This document shows, in pieces, positions 15,510 through 24,047 of a stretch of 29,145 bases of DNA (within the stretch, counting starts at the first letter, position 1; the number at the start of each line of letters is the position of its first letter). The notes beneath the pieces are model-generated. The model was not told the origin of the DNA. It worked only from the letters and a program-made list of their open reading frames with translations, and made no database searches. The stretch covers positions 1-29,145 of IMG/VR virus record IMGVR_UViG_3300006734_000028; one strand, 5' to 3'. This stretch comes from a virus. The translations under genes and the position numbers were made by a program.

Positions 15510-18500
15510 TTATTGAATTTTTCTTATTGTTCCATTAGGTAATACTTCGTATGTATTACCTTCACTATCTGTTACTACTTTGTTAGTTCCTTTAGAATTC
15601 ATATAATATTCAGCTCCTCTAGGACTTAAAACTTGTCTCCATCTTCCTCTAGCATCTCTTTCAAACTTAAATGGACTAAAATCTTTGGTTTCCAAAGCTC
15701 TTAGGATTTCTTCTTGTCCTCTAGTTTTAGCAACATCAGTTATAACACCTTGGCCAATATCTCCCAATCCAGCTGCACCTTGCATTCTTAATTGGTTTCT
15801 GGCAGCTTCATCTCTAGCTTGGTTCAAGATATTAAACTGTCTAATTCTATCATTATACATTTGTTCTTGTCCTTGGATTTGTGCTCTTCTAGTATCAATG
15901 TTAGCTCTTTGTTCAGCTACTTGTTTTCCTACATTAACACCCATAGAAGGAGCTGTTACTGCTAGGTTAGATAAGTAAGCTCCTGCAGTAGGACTTCCTG
16001 CTCTTAAAGCACTTCTATATGTACCTAATGCTTGGTTACCAGCTTGTCTTGCTAAAGCTACTGGCTCATAACCTGGCCTTTCAAATTTAACAGGTGCTGC
16101 TGCTCTAGTATCTTCAGCAGTAAAAGAAGTTACAATATTAGCTAAAGGTGCAGCTGATGCTGCTAATCCTCCTGCTACAATAGGAGCATAGTTAGACCTC
16201 CAAGGAATATATCTTTCATCTTCTCCAGGACCAGTTTCTGTTTCATCTTTTCCAGAACCAGTTGGTGTTGCTGAAACCTGTGGCCTAGGTCGATTAAAGT
16301 TTCTTAGTGCTATTTCAGTAGGGTTTAAAAGAACACCAGTTCCTGGAGCAGTTGGTGAGGCAGTACTTGTTGTGTTAACAACTGGTTGTGAAGTAGGTGT
16401 TTGTCCAGTAGATGATTGTGTATTACTCCACATATTTATTCTAGGCAAAGAAGTTTTTTGATATACATCAGGTGTACCTTTAGTTGTCCAAGTATTTTTG
16501 TAAACTTCTCTTTTTGCTTGGTCTAATAAGTCTGTATATCCAGGTTCATTCATTCCCCTAATAATGGCATCTTTAGAAATAGACCATAAATTAGCATCAT
16601 ATGGTTTACTTTGGATATCCTCAAGTGACCTTACACCTCCTGTATATAATAATAAATCTTCAACACTTCTTCCTGTATTATATGCGTAATCCATTAATCT
16701 TTTTTGAACTTCTTCTGGGTAGCCTTCTACTAAAGGTTGGTATTCTTTAGATAAAAACTCTAAAGCTTCATCTTCAGTTATTTTATTATCAGCCCACATA
16801 TCAGGATATTTCCCAGCATACTTACTTTGATTTATTCCATAATTAGGCAATCCAGTTCCTTGTGAAGAACCTTGTGTAGATTCATAATTTAAAATCTGAT
16901 TATACCATGAAGGGTATTTACTACCAGGAAGAACATCTCCATCTTGATAATACAACTTACCACCATTTCTTCTCATCAAAGGATTATATCTCCCACCATA
17001 TCTCATAGGAGGTTGACCACTTCCCATCATTCCTTGTTCATAAGGAGGTTGAGGTTGTTGTTGTTGTCCTTGTTGTGATTGTTGCATTACCATTTGAACT
17101 GCTTGTATAGCAGCTTCTTGAGGTAATCCCATTTGTACAAGCTGAGCTACAATCTCTTCAGGTTGCATACCTTGTTGTAACATCTGCATAATAGCTTGAA
17201 CTATCTGTTCTGCACCACCTTGAGCCTGTTGTTGAGGAGCCATTTCTCCACCCATTTGATACATATATCCACCACCTCTCATCATAGGAGGAGCTTGTTG
17301 TGGTTCCTGTTGTGGAGCTTGTTGTTGTCCTTGCATTTGTTGAACAACCATTTGTACTATTTGAATAGCTTGTTCTTGTGGTACACCCATTTGAACTAGT
17401 TGTCCTACAATTTCTTCAGGAGACATACCTTGCTGTAGCATTTGTGCTACTTGCTGAAGTATTTGCTCTTCACCACCACCACCTTGAGGTTGACCTTGTT
17501 GTGGGGCTTGCATCATTTCACCACCCATTTGATAATATCCTCCATATTCTTTTGCAAAGTTTCCAGCAAAGATAGCTTTTTTTATCATAGCTGAAGAATA
17601 TTTACCTTTAGGTGCATTTCGAATAGTTCTAGCTGCCTCTTGTACACCCATTCCCATTTTAGAAGCTTGAGCTTTAAAAGTACCTTTTTTAGCAGGGTCA
17701 ATGTGAATACCACCTTGAGCATACATCATAGGACCACCATAAGCATACATAGGTGCTTCCATATCTGGAATATCAACATTTGCATTTAGCATATCCATAT
17801 AACCACCATCTTCCCAAGTAGCTCTAGCATAAGCTCTAAAGTATGGATTCTTAGCTAAGTTCTTTTTATGTCTAGCATAGAAAGCATCTTTACCATATTT
17901 AGATTTACCTCTTTCTCCTAGCTTAGGGTCACCAAAATATTTCTTAGTTCCATCAGGACCAATAACTACGTGAGTTTTTCCTTTTCTGTCATTAGACCTT
18001 CTAACAGTATATCCACCTTCTCCATACTCCATAGTATCATCATCACCAATGTAATCTCCCATATATCCACCTACTTCCATATTAGATTTAATCTTTGCTT
18101 GTACATAATCAGGTAAAGCACGAAATCCAGGATTGTTTATACCACCTCCGTTACCATACTCAAGCATGCCTCCCATTGCTTTGCTTTCTTCTGCTTGAAT
18201 TCTTTTTTCTTCCCATAACATTTTATCAGTAGGCTTTTTTGGTGTTTTACCAGTACGTTTATTTTCTGCTGCTTTTTTACGAATGTTATCCCAGAGTCCT
18301 CTTCTAGAGTAAGAGCCATCTGCTCTTTTAATCATTTTACCTCCTTGTGCCATTTTTTCTTCAATAAAAGGTGCTTGTGTTTCAATAGGTTCATCTGTTA
18401 ACATTTGCTGAGAACCATCAGCTCCTGTAACCATTATAGGGTCATTGTTATAAGTAGGAACTACAGATGTTGGTCCACTACCAGGGAATGCAATACTTTG

Positions 18501-21500
18501 AGCATTAGGATACATATTATATCCACCAGCTCTTTCTTCAGGAGTTTCAGCTATAATATTAGAGCCACCCATTATTTGAGACCTCATAGCTTCCTCTTGC
18601 ATTCTTTTAGCTTCTCTGTCATACTCATGTGCCATCATAAGTTTTTTCATTTCCTTATCTAGCATCTTCTTTGACAAAGGGTCATTAGGTCTAAGTTTAT
18701 CTCCTGCTTTTGATTTAATCATTTTACTTAAATCAGCATAGCTTTTACCAGCTAATCTTTTAGCAGCCTTACCAGTAATACCAGCAAACTCTAAAGCTTC
18801 TAGTGAAGCTTTCATTTTCTCTGACATTACATAATTTTCTGGAGTATAGATAGTTTCTGGACCTTCAACTTCTACATCTGGTCTTCCACCATTATTAGGT
18901 AAAGTAACACCACCTTCTTCATGTGATGGTCCATCAATTTCTGTTAATCCCATATTTTGGTTTAACATATGACCACCACCTTGATAGCCATATCTAAATC
19001 TACCACCATTTCTGGCCATAAATATTTTTGAAAATCCTTCCATACCTTCTGGTATTTTATCTTTATCGTTAAGTCCTGTAAATGCTTTTGTGCTACCCAT
19101 ACCTTCTAAAGCAGTTCCTATTCCAGTAGCTGTAGGACTATTAGGGTCAATACCTTTAATACCTTGTCCTAGTCCTTCTGTACCTTCTTCTATGGCAGAA
19201 CCCATAGCTCCAGGATTAAGAAAAGCTCCACCTACAGCTCCACCTATATTTCCCCAACCTTTAAGACCTGCTTGTCGTTTAGCTTCTTCAGAATTAACAT
19301 CATGTCCAGCAGCAGATTGTAATGCTTTAAAACCAGCATCAGTTAGTTCATTAGTTGCACCAAAACTTATAGTATCTAAGAATCCTGCACCTACACCATA
19401 ATTAAAAGCCATAAAATCTTCAAAAGCACTAGCCTTTTTGGTATCTTTTCTCGCTACATCTTTATTCAAGTCAACAGCTTGTGCTGTATCTTGTGCAGAT
19501 GTTAATGAACCACCTCTAGCATATGTTCTTCTTTTAAATATATAATTACCTTCTTTAGGTATAGAGTCTGCTCCTAATTTACCATACTGTTCTAAGTTCA
19601 TCATAAACTCATCTTTTGGTGTTCTTAAAACCACTCTGGTTTCAGTTTCACCTGTCATGGGATTTATATATGGTACTTGACTAATAGTTTCTCTAAAGTT
19701 TCTAAAAGGTGCAGAAGTTTTTGGTGAAGGATTTGTAGATGTAACTGCAGGTTTGTATTCTACACGTTCTACTGGTTTTTTGTAGATTAGGGCTGCTGAA
19801 GGTGTTTCTGGTGAAATCATATTAGTAGGATATACACCAGTTTTTAAAGATTGATTTAAAAGAGCTAATCGCTGATTTAAATTTTGTCTAACAAATTTAT
19901 TAGGTTGCCAAGATAGTTCTTGTTTAATTTCTTTAATATCATTGATTATATCAGATTTTTTAACATTAGTGTTTCCCAAATTTTTAGTTGGTTTATATTC
20001 TGATTTCTGAAACATTTTTTCTTCATTTGGCTCTCCATAATAATTAAAGTTAACAAATGGTTGTAATCCTTTTTTATATAAACTCGAACTATCTTGATAA
20101 GCTTCATACCTAGCTCTACCTGCTGGGTCATTAGGGTCTACATATAAAGTAGGTAGTGGACCTACATCTTGTTGATAGTATAATTTACCTCCTTGTCTTC
20201 TCATAGTAGGTTGTGAATCTTGCATTTGATTTACTCCGTATATTGCAGAACCTATTGCTATTGGAGGAACTATTGTTTTCATAGTACCGTAAACAGTTCT
20301 TGGGTCATTGTAAAATCCTACAGCTCTACCAGATTTAATAAAGTTTTCCCAAGCACCTCTTGAAAAACTTGTTTGAGAATTAAAACCTGGTTTTACTCTA
20401 CCTAAATCTAATCTTTTAAGATATTCGTTTATAGCTTCATAAGCACCTGTACCTCTTCTAGGTATATTATCTGCAAATACTCCTTGAGTTGTATTACTCA
20501 TTTCTAAACCAGGAATACCTCTATAGTACATTGTATTTGCAATATCTTCTACATTACCTCTCCATTGTCCAGGATTCAGTCTAACTCCCCAACTTGATTG
20601 TCCAGATGGTATAGTTACATTTACATCCCCCTGTTTTATAGTTTGTTCTGGTGTATAAAAAACTAGTCTACCATTTTCATCTAAACCTTTAACTCTATAT
20701 TCTACACCAGATCTATTTTTTTGAGCAATTATATCATTAAGTAAATCTAATTTTGAATTAAATTCATCAGTATATTCTTTGTAGCTTAAAGGTACAACAT
20801 TTTGAGAACCACTAAATTGAGGTTCTAAAGAACCTTGATAGTAAGGAACAATTTCTCCATTAGGTTTTAATACTGTATTTTCAAATTCTTCTTCAGACAT
20901 TTTAGAAATAACATCTTTATCTTTATCCCCTGCTACTAGTAATGTTTCTTCTTTAGTTAATCCTGATTTATTTTTTACTATAGGTTTACTACTAGCTGTA
21001 GATGTAGAAGCAGTATTATTAAAAGAATTATTGTAATTTATCCTTGCTCTATACAAATCTTCTGTAGTCATTAATCTAGGAACTTCAGAAATAATATCTT
21101 TTAAAAATTGAGATTTTTGTGAACTGCTAACACGTTCAAGAAGCCTAGCAGCATCATCAACATCTCTTACATCAGTAGGTATATTATATCTATCAAATAT
21201 ATGCTGAAAACTTCCTCTTTCAAAATAAGGTACTTCAAGTCTATTTTGATTAGACCAGTTAATTAAAGCCTCTTCTGCACTTTGTAAACTATTTACATTA
21301 GAAAGATCTGGATTTCTATACTGTAGCATTTGTTTAGCCGCTCTTCTTAATTCTTCAGGAGTATCTTGAGCCAATCTTTGGTTTAAGTTATTAATTTGAA
21401 AATTAGAGGAGTTTAGTGTATTCTCGTCAAGCCAATTTGTAGCTCTCCAGTTATTAGCTTCTGTATATTGGTTATAAGCTTCATTATTTGCATATTTTGA

Positions 21501-24047
21501 CCTTTTACCAAATCCATATTTACCTAAAAGTTCAACTTCGCTGCGACTTAAAAATCTTTCTGAATTATGAAATACTCTTCTAAGCTTTTCTAAATTTTTA
21601 CGCTCTTGTGAGGATAAGTTCGTAATAGGCTTTTTAATTCTTTTACCAGCTTGTTTTAATCCTCTACCAGTCATTCTAAACAAACCTGTTGGGTCAAGAG
21701 TTTCTCTTAATGCTGCTTTAACTGGACTTTTCAAAAGTCCAGCACCTACTAAGTTTAATGGGTCAGCACTCATATCCATACCAAAATTACCTACATCTTC
21801 CCAACCAAGGCCAGGTTTATTTTCAAAACCCCAAACATCAGAAGGTACTCTTTGAAGATTTGGGTCAAAGACTCTTTTTAAACTGGCATCTTTACCTCTT
21901 AATCCCTGAACACCTTCAACTATTGCAGATTGAGGAATTTGAAAAACTGATAAAGGTGTTTTGTATAACAGACCTGTTGCAAATTGATTTACTTCATCTG
22001 TAAATCCTTCTCTACCTCTACTTGCTGTTCTTCTTACATTTCTGCCTATTGGACTTGTATCTCTAAAATATTTCTTTTCTTCTTCAGTTAAAGTATTAAA
22101 GTAAGGATAGTTTTCTAATACATTTTGACCACTTTCTTTAAAAGCTTCAAAAGTAACTTCTGGTAACATCCTAGCTCTAAGTGGAGTATCTTCTGCATCA
22201 CCAGATAATCTAGTAACTAATGTTCCTTGATTATATGCCTGTTTATATTCTGGTGTACCATATTTTACCTCATTAGGATTTTCTGTTTGTAATACTGGTT
22301 GAGCTTTTGGTAAAGCACCGCCAATTTGATATGAAAAATTATTTTGATATGAAAAATTATTATTTAAGTATTTCAATAAATCCTTTTTCTGGTATTTATA
22401 TAACTCTAATAAATCTTGTACATCAGATGGTATACTTATAGATGTTCCATAACCACCTTCTTTACTCAATAAATAATAAATATCTGAAAGATCTTTTTCT
22501 TTTATTTCTCCAGACCTTATATCTTTATTTAACTTTTTATTCATAAAATAAAGAGTAGACATTTTTCTAGCTTCAATTTCACTAGGATCTGTAACATAAT
22601 CAAATCTTTCTTGAGTTAATCTAGTACCATACTTACCAAGTTTATCTATATTAACTTCTGGTATTCTTGTATTTTCTTTATAATAATCTTCGTATCTTCT
22701 TTCAGTATCTGCTTTGTGTGATAATTCATGAACATGAGTAGTAAAATCGTCTGTAGTACCTCTATCACTTATATAGAATTTTTTATCTTTAGCACTTTGA
22801 TACCCTAATAGACCAGAAGTTAAATCAGGTTGAGAAGTTATAGAGAAATAATATGAAGGGTCGTTTAATGCCTTTAAGTATTGTTCTCTAGGGGAATTTA
22901 AATACTTAACTTTTGCATCTTCTGGAAACTCGGAAAATACTATAGGATCATCTACTTTCTCTAATGAATCGCTTATTTCCCAATATCTTTTATTAGGTGT
23001 TTTAGGGTCATTCAATTCTTTTTTTCTTTTATCATAAAAATCTGACCAAGTATAACCGTATTTATTTTTTGTAAAGTCTTTCCAGAATTGTCCAAGGTCA
23101 TAATAACTTGTTGTATCAGGCAGTAAAAAGAATGGTTCATTTTTATAGTAATCTTCTAAAAACTTTTTACTATCCCAGTATCTATCTGAAACTTCTTTAG
23201 GAGCAAGTTCTGTAGTAAACCTTTTACCATTCCAAATAAATTTTTTATCTTTATTGGTTCTTGCTTTTCTAAAAGCATTGTTAAATGTGCCTGAATTTGA
23301 ATAGTCATTTAACCCCCAATTTCTAAAATCAATTGTTTCGTACCAATTTACTTTATCTTGTTCTTTATCAGACTCTCTACTTTTTAGGTTATTTGTTTTT
23401 GTTTTTGTAGTGTATAAATTAAATTCTGGTAATGTTCTAGCTCTAACAAAATCTTCAGGGTCACCAGAGAATCTAGTAGTTAGTGTTCCTTGATTATATG
23501 CCTGCTCATATTCTGGAGAACCATATTTTACAGTTACTGGGATAGTACTGTTATCTTCTTGATAGTACAGTTTTCCACCATTTCGCTTATTTTTTTCTAC
23601 ATACTGTAGTTGATTTTCTCCAAAGTAACCTTCTGGATTATGTACTATATTGTAGTTTTTATAAACTTCAGGATTAAGTTGATAGCCATACATAGACTCC
23701 ATCCAAGCTGAAGGGTGTTGTGTAGGTTTTAACCACATACCATTAATACCAACAGATGTACCATGATATAAACCATCATCTTGTAAAGGCATATAAGGTG
23801 TGTCTTTTATATCTTCAAAAGACTTAGGACTACCAAAAGATTCCCACATACCTCTAAGATTATAATTAGAAGTATCTGTATTTCTTAAATTATCAGGAAG
23901 TGTTTTTACAAAACTTTCATATTCCTTATCACCTCCTGTTTGCATATATACAGGATTCATACCTAATGCCTTTCTAAAAGACATTTCTCCAGGATAGTCA
24001 GATTTCTTTTTCCTTCTAATAGGCTTTTTAATTCTTTTACTAGGCAT
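15510..24047 (-). CDS. Giant modular virion protein with zincin, Gly-Gly linkers and lysozyme-like domain
   Basis: This is a 2845-aa protein. Order of parts: a very basic start (KRIKKPIRRKKK); an HELSH zinc-protease motif at residues 440-444, with E490/E492 in DPSEIEAR as likely third ligand; several Gly-Gly linkers, three reading GGKLYYQ (first Gly at 157, 1286 and 2362); and a region near 1600-1700 with HEEGGVTLPNNGG and VEVEGPETIYTPENYVMSEKM, a type common in large phage virion proteins. Next come two Q-rich amphipathic repeats (from about 2193 and 2279) and a lysozyme-like domain (about 2370-2480) with NYEST (E2389), YGIN and a DYAYNTGRS segment, resembling GH108/GH24 muramidases. The Ala/Gln/Arg-rich tail (about 2650-2800) looks like a long helix. 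It starts at ATG overlapping the upstream TAA and ends two bases before the next ATG. I infer an ejected cargo or tail-internal protein. The lysozyme and protease calls rest on motifs only. Confidence 0.75.
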   Translation of the reverse strand: MPSKRIKKPIRRKKKSDYPGEMSFRKALGMNPVYMQTGGDKEYESFVKTLPDNLRNTDTSNYNLRGMWESFGSPKSFEDIKDTPYMPLQDDGLYHGTSVGINGMWLKPTQHPSAWMESMYGYQLNPEVYKNYNIVHNPEGYFGENQLQYVEKNKRNGGKLYYQEDNSTIPVTVKYGSPEYEQAYNQGTLTTRFSGDPEDFVRARTLPEFNLYTTKTKTNNLKSRESDKEQDKVNWYETIDFRNWGLNDYSNSGTFNNAFRKARTNKDKKFIWNGKRFTTELAPKEVSDRYWDSKKFLEDYYKNEPFFLLPDTTSYYDLGQFWKDFTKNKYGYTWSDFYDKRKKELNDPKTPNKRYWEISDSLEKVDDPIVFSEFPEDAKVKYLNSPREQYLKALNDPSYYFSITSQPDLTSGLLGYQSAKDKKFYISDRGTTDDFTTHVHELSHKADTERRYEDYYKENTRIPEVNIDKLGKYGTRLTQERFDYVTDPSEIEARKMSTLYFMNKKLNKDIRSGEIKEKDLSDIYYLLSKEGGYGTSISIPSDVQDLLELYKYQKKDLLKYLNNNFSYQNNFSYQIGGALPKAQPVLQTENPNEVKYGTPEYKQAYNQGTLVTRLSGDAEDTPLRARMLPEVTFEAFKESGQNVLENYPYFNTLTEEEKKYFRDTSPIGRNVRRTASRGREGFTDEVNQFATGLLYKTPLSVFQIPQSAIVEGVQGLRGKDASLKRVFDPNLQRVPSDVWGFENKPGLGWEDVGNFGMDMSADPLNLVGAGLLKSPVKAALRETLDPTGLFRMTGRGLKQAGKRIKKPITNLSSQERKNLEKLRRVFHNSERFLSRSEVELLGKYGFGKRSKYANNEAYNQYTEANNWRATNWLDENTLNSSNFQINNLNQRLAQDTPEELRRAAKQMLQYRNPDLSNVNSLQSAEEALINWSNQNRLEVPYFERGSFQHIFDRYNIPTDVRDVDDAARLLERVSSSQKSQFLKDIISEVPRLMTTEDLYRARINYNNSFNNTASTSTASSKPIVKNKSGLTKEETLLVAGDKDKDVISKMSEEEFENTVLKPNGEIVPYYQGSLEPQFSGSQNVVPLSYKEYTDEFNSKLDLLNDIIAQKNRSGVEYRVKGLDENGRLVFYTPEQTIKQGDVNVTIPSGQSSWGVRLNPGQWRGNVEDIANTMYYRGIPGLEMSNTTQGVFADNIPRRGTGAYEAINEYLKRLDLGRVKPGFNSQTSFSRGAWENFIKSGRAVGFYNDPRTVYGTMKTIVPPIAIGSAIYGVNQMQDSQPTMRRQGGKLYYQQDVGPLPTLYVDPNDPAGRARYEAYQDSSSLYKKGLQPFVNFNYYGEPNEEKMFQKSEYKPTKNLGNTNVKKSDIINDIKEIKQELSWQPNKFVRQNLNQRLALLNQSLKTGVYPTNMISPETPSAALIYKKPVERVEYKPAVTSTNPSPKTSAPFRNFRETISQVPYINPMTGETETRVVLRTPKDEFMMNLEQYGKLGADSIPKEGNYIFKRRTYARGGSLTSAQDTAQAVDLNKDVARKDTKKASAFEDFMAFNYGVGAGFLDTISFGATNELTDAGFKALQSAAGHDVNSEEAKRQAGLKGWGNIGGAVGGAFLNPGAMGSAIEEGTEGLGQGIKGIDPNSPTATGIGTALEGMGSTKAFTGLNDKDKIPEGMEGFSKIFMARNGGRFRYGYQGGGHMLNQNMGLTEIDGPSHEEGGVTLPNNGGRPDVEVEGPETIYTPENYVMSEKMKASLEALEFAGITGKAAKRLAGKSYADLSKMIKSKAGDKLRPNDPLSKKMLDKEMKKLMMAHEYDREAKRMQEEAMRSQIMGGSNIIAETPEERAGGYNMYPNAQSIAFPGSGPTSVVPTYNNDPIMVTGADGSQQMLTDEPIETQAPFIEEKMAQGGKMIKRADGSYSRRGLWDNIRKKAAENKRTGKTPKKPTDKMLWEEKRIQAEESKAMGGMLEYGNGGGINNPGFRALPDYVQAKIKSNMEVGGYMGDYIGDDDTMEYGEGGYTVRRSNDRKGKTHVVIGPDGTKKYFGDPKLGERGKSKYGKDAFYARHKKNLAKNPYFRAYARATWEDGGYMDMLNANVDIPDMEAPMYAYGGPMMYAQGGIHIDPAKKGTFKAQASKMGMGVQEAARTIRNAPKGKYSSAMIKKAIFAGNFAKEYGGYYQMGGEMMQAPQQGQPQGGGGEEQILQQVAQMLQQGMSPEEIVGQLVQMGVPQEQAIQIVQMVVQQMQGQQQAPQQEPQQAPPMMRGGGYMYQMGGEMAPQQQAQGGAEQIVQAIMQMLQQGMQPEEIVAQLVQMGLPQEAAIQAVQMVMQQSQQGQQQQPQPPYEQGMMGSGQPPMRYGGRYNPLMRRNGGKLYYQDGDVLPGSKYPSWYNQILNYESTQGSSQGTGLPNYGINQSKYAGKYPDMWADNKITEDEALEFLSKEYQPLVEGYPEEVQKRLMDYAYNTGRSVEDLLLYTGGVRSLEDIQSKPYDANLWSISKDAIIRGMNEPGYTDLLDQAKREVYKNTWTTKGTPDVYQKTSLPRINMWSNTQSSTGQTPTSQPVVNTTSTASPTAPGTGVLLNPTEIALRNFNRPRPQVSATPTGSGKDETETGPGEDERYIPWRSNYAPIVAGGLAASAAPLANIVTSFTAEDTRAAAPVKFERPGYEPVALARQAGNQALGTYRSALRAGSPTAGAYLSNLAVTAPSMGVNVGKQVAEQRANIDTRRAQIQGQEQMYNDRIRQFNILNQARDEAARNQLRMQGAAGLGDIGQGVITDVAKTRGQEEILRALETKDFSPFKFERDARGRWRQVLSPRGAEYYMNSKGTNKVVTDSEGNTYEVLPNGTIRKIQ
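17030..17545 (-). repeat. Two Q/M-rich tandem units of about 86 codons in the 2845-aa protein
   Basis: Residues from about 2193 (EEQILQQVAQMLQQGMSPEE) and from about 2279 (AEQIVQAIMQMLQQGMQPEE) are clearly homologous, with IV.QLVQMG.PQE.AIQ.VQMV following in both. Each is preceded by YQMGGEM and a Pro/Gln-rich stretch, and the register offset is 86 residues (258 nt). Each unit looks like two or three short amphipathic helices flanked by low-complexity linkers. The DNA copies have diverged, so this is an old duplication kept at protein level. Confidence 0.8.
22155..23528 (-). repeat. Two copies of a 40-residue linker module in the 2845-aa protein
   Basis: Residues about 173-210 (VKYGSPEYEQAYNQGTLTTR, then FSGDPED..RART LPEF) and about 594-632 (VKYGTPEYKQAYNQGTLVTR, then LSGDAED..RARM LPEV) are near-identical, 421 residues apart. 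The corresponding DNA lies at roughly 23415-23528 and 22155-22266. The first copy lies about 18 residues after GGKLYYQ and the second follows an IGG linker. A weaker third version (DPNDPAGRARYEAYQDSSS) follows GGKLYYQ at 1286. The zincin domain sits between the first two copies, so the module seems to mark domain boundaries. Confidence 0.75.
22325..22361 (-). repeat. Perfect 18-bp tandem duplication (NNFSYQ twice)
   Basis: The plus-strand unit TTGATATGAAAAATTATT occurs twice in direct succession (22326-22343 and 22344-22361). It encodes NNFSYQ-NNFSYQ just before the IGGALPKAQP linker of the 2845-aa protein. The exact identity suggests a recent slippage event, in frame and located in a linker. 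Confidence 0.85.

Noticed and set aside
18137-18319. Short minus-strand frames within the giant genes (also 19946-20131 and 24406-24615)
   Set aside because: They lie wholly inside well-supported genes in another frame, with no start signal and no recognisable motif.
19090-19401. Plus-strand open frame of 103 aa, Pro/Ala rich
   Set aside because: It is the complement of Gly/Ala-rich codons in the 2845-aa protein, so its composition is a mirror effect.
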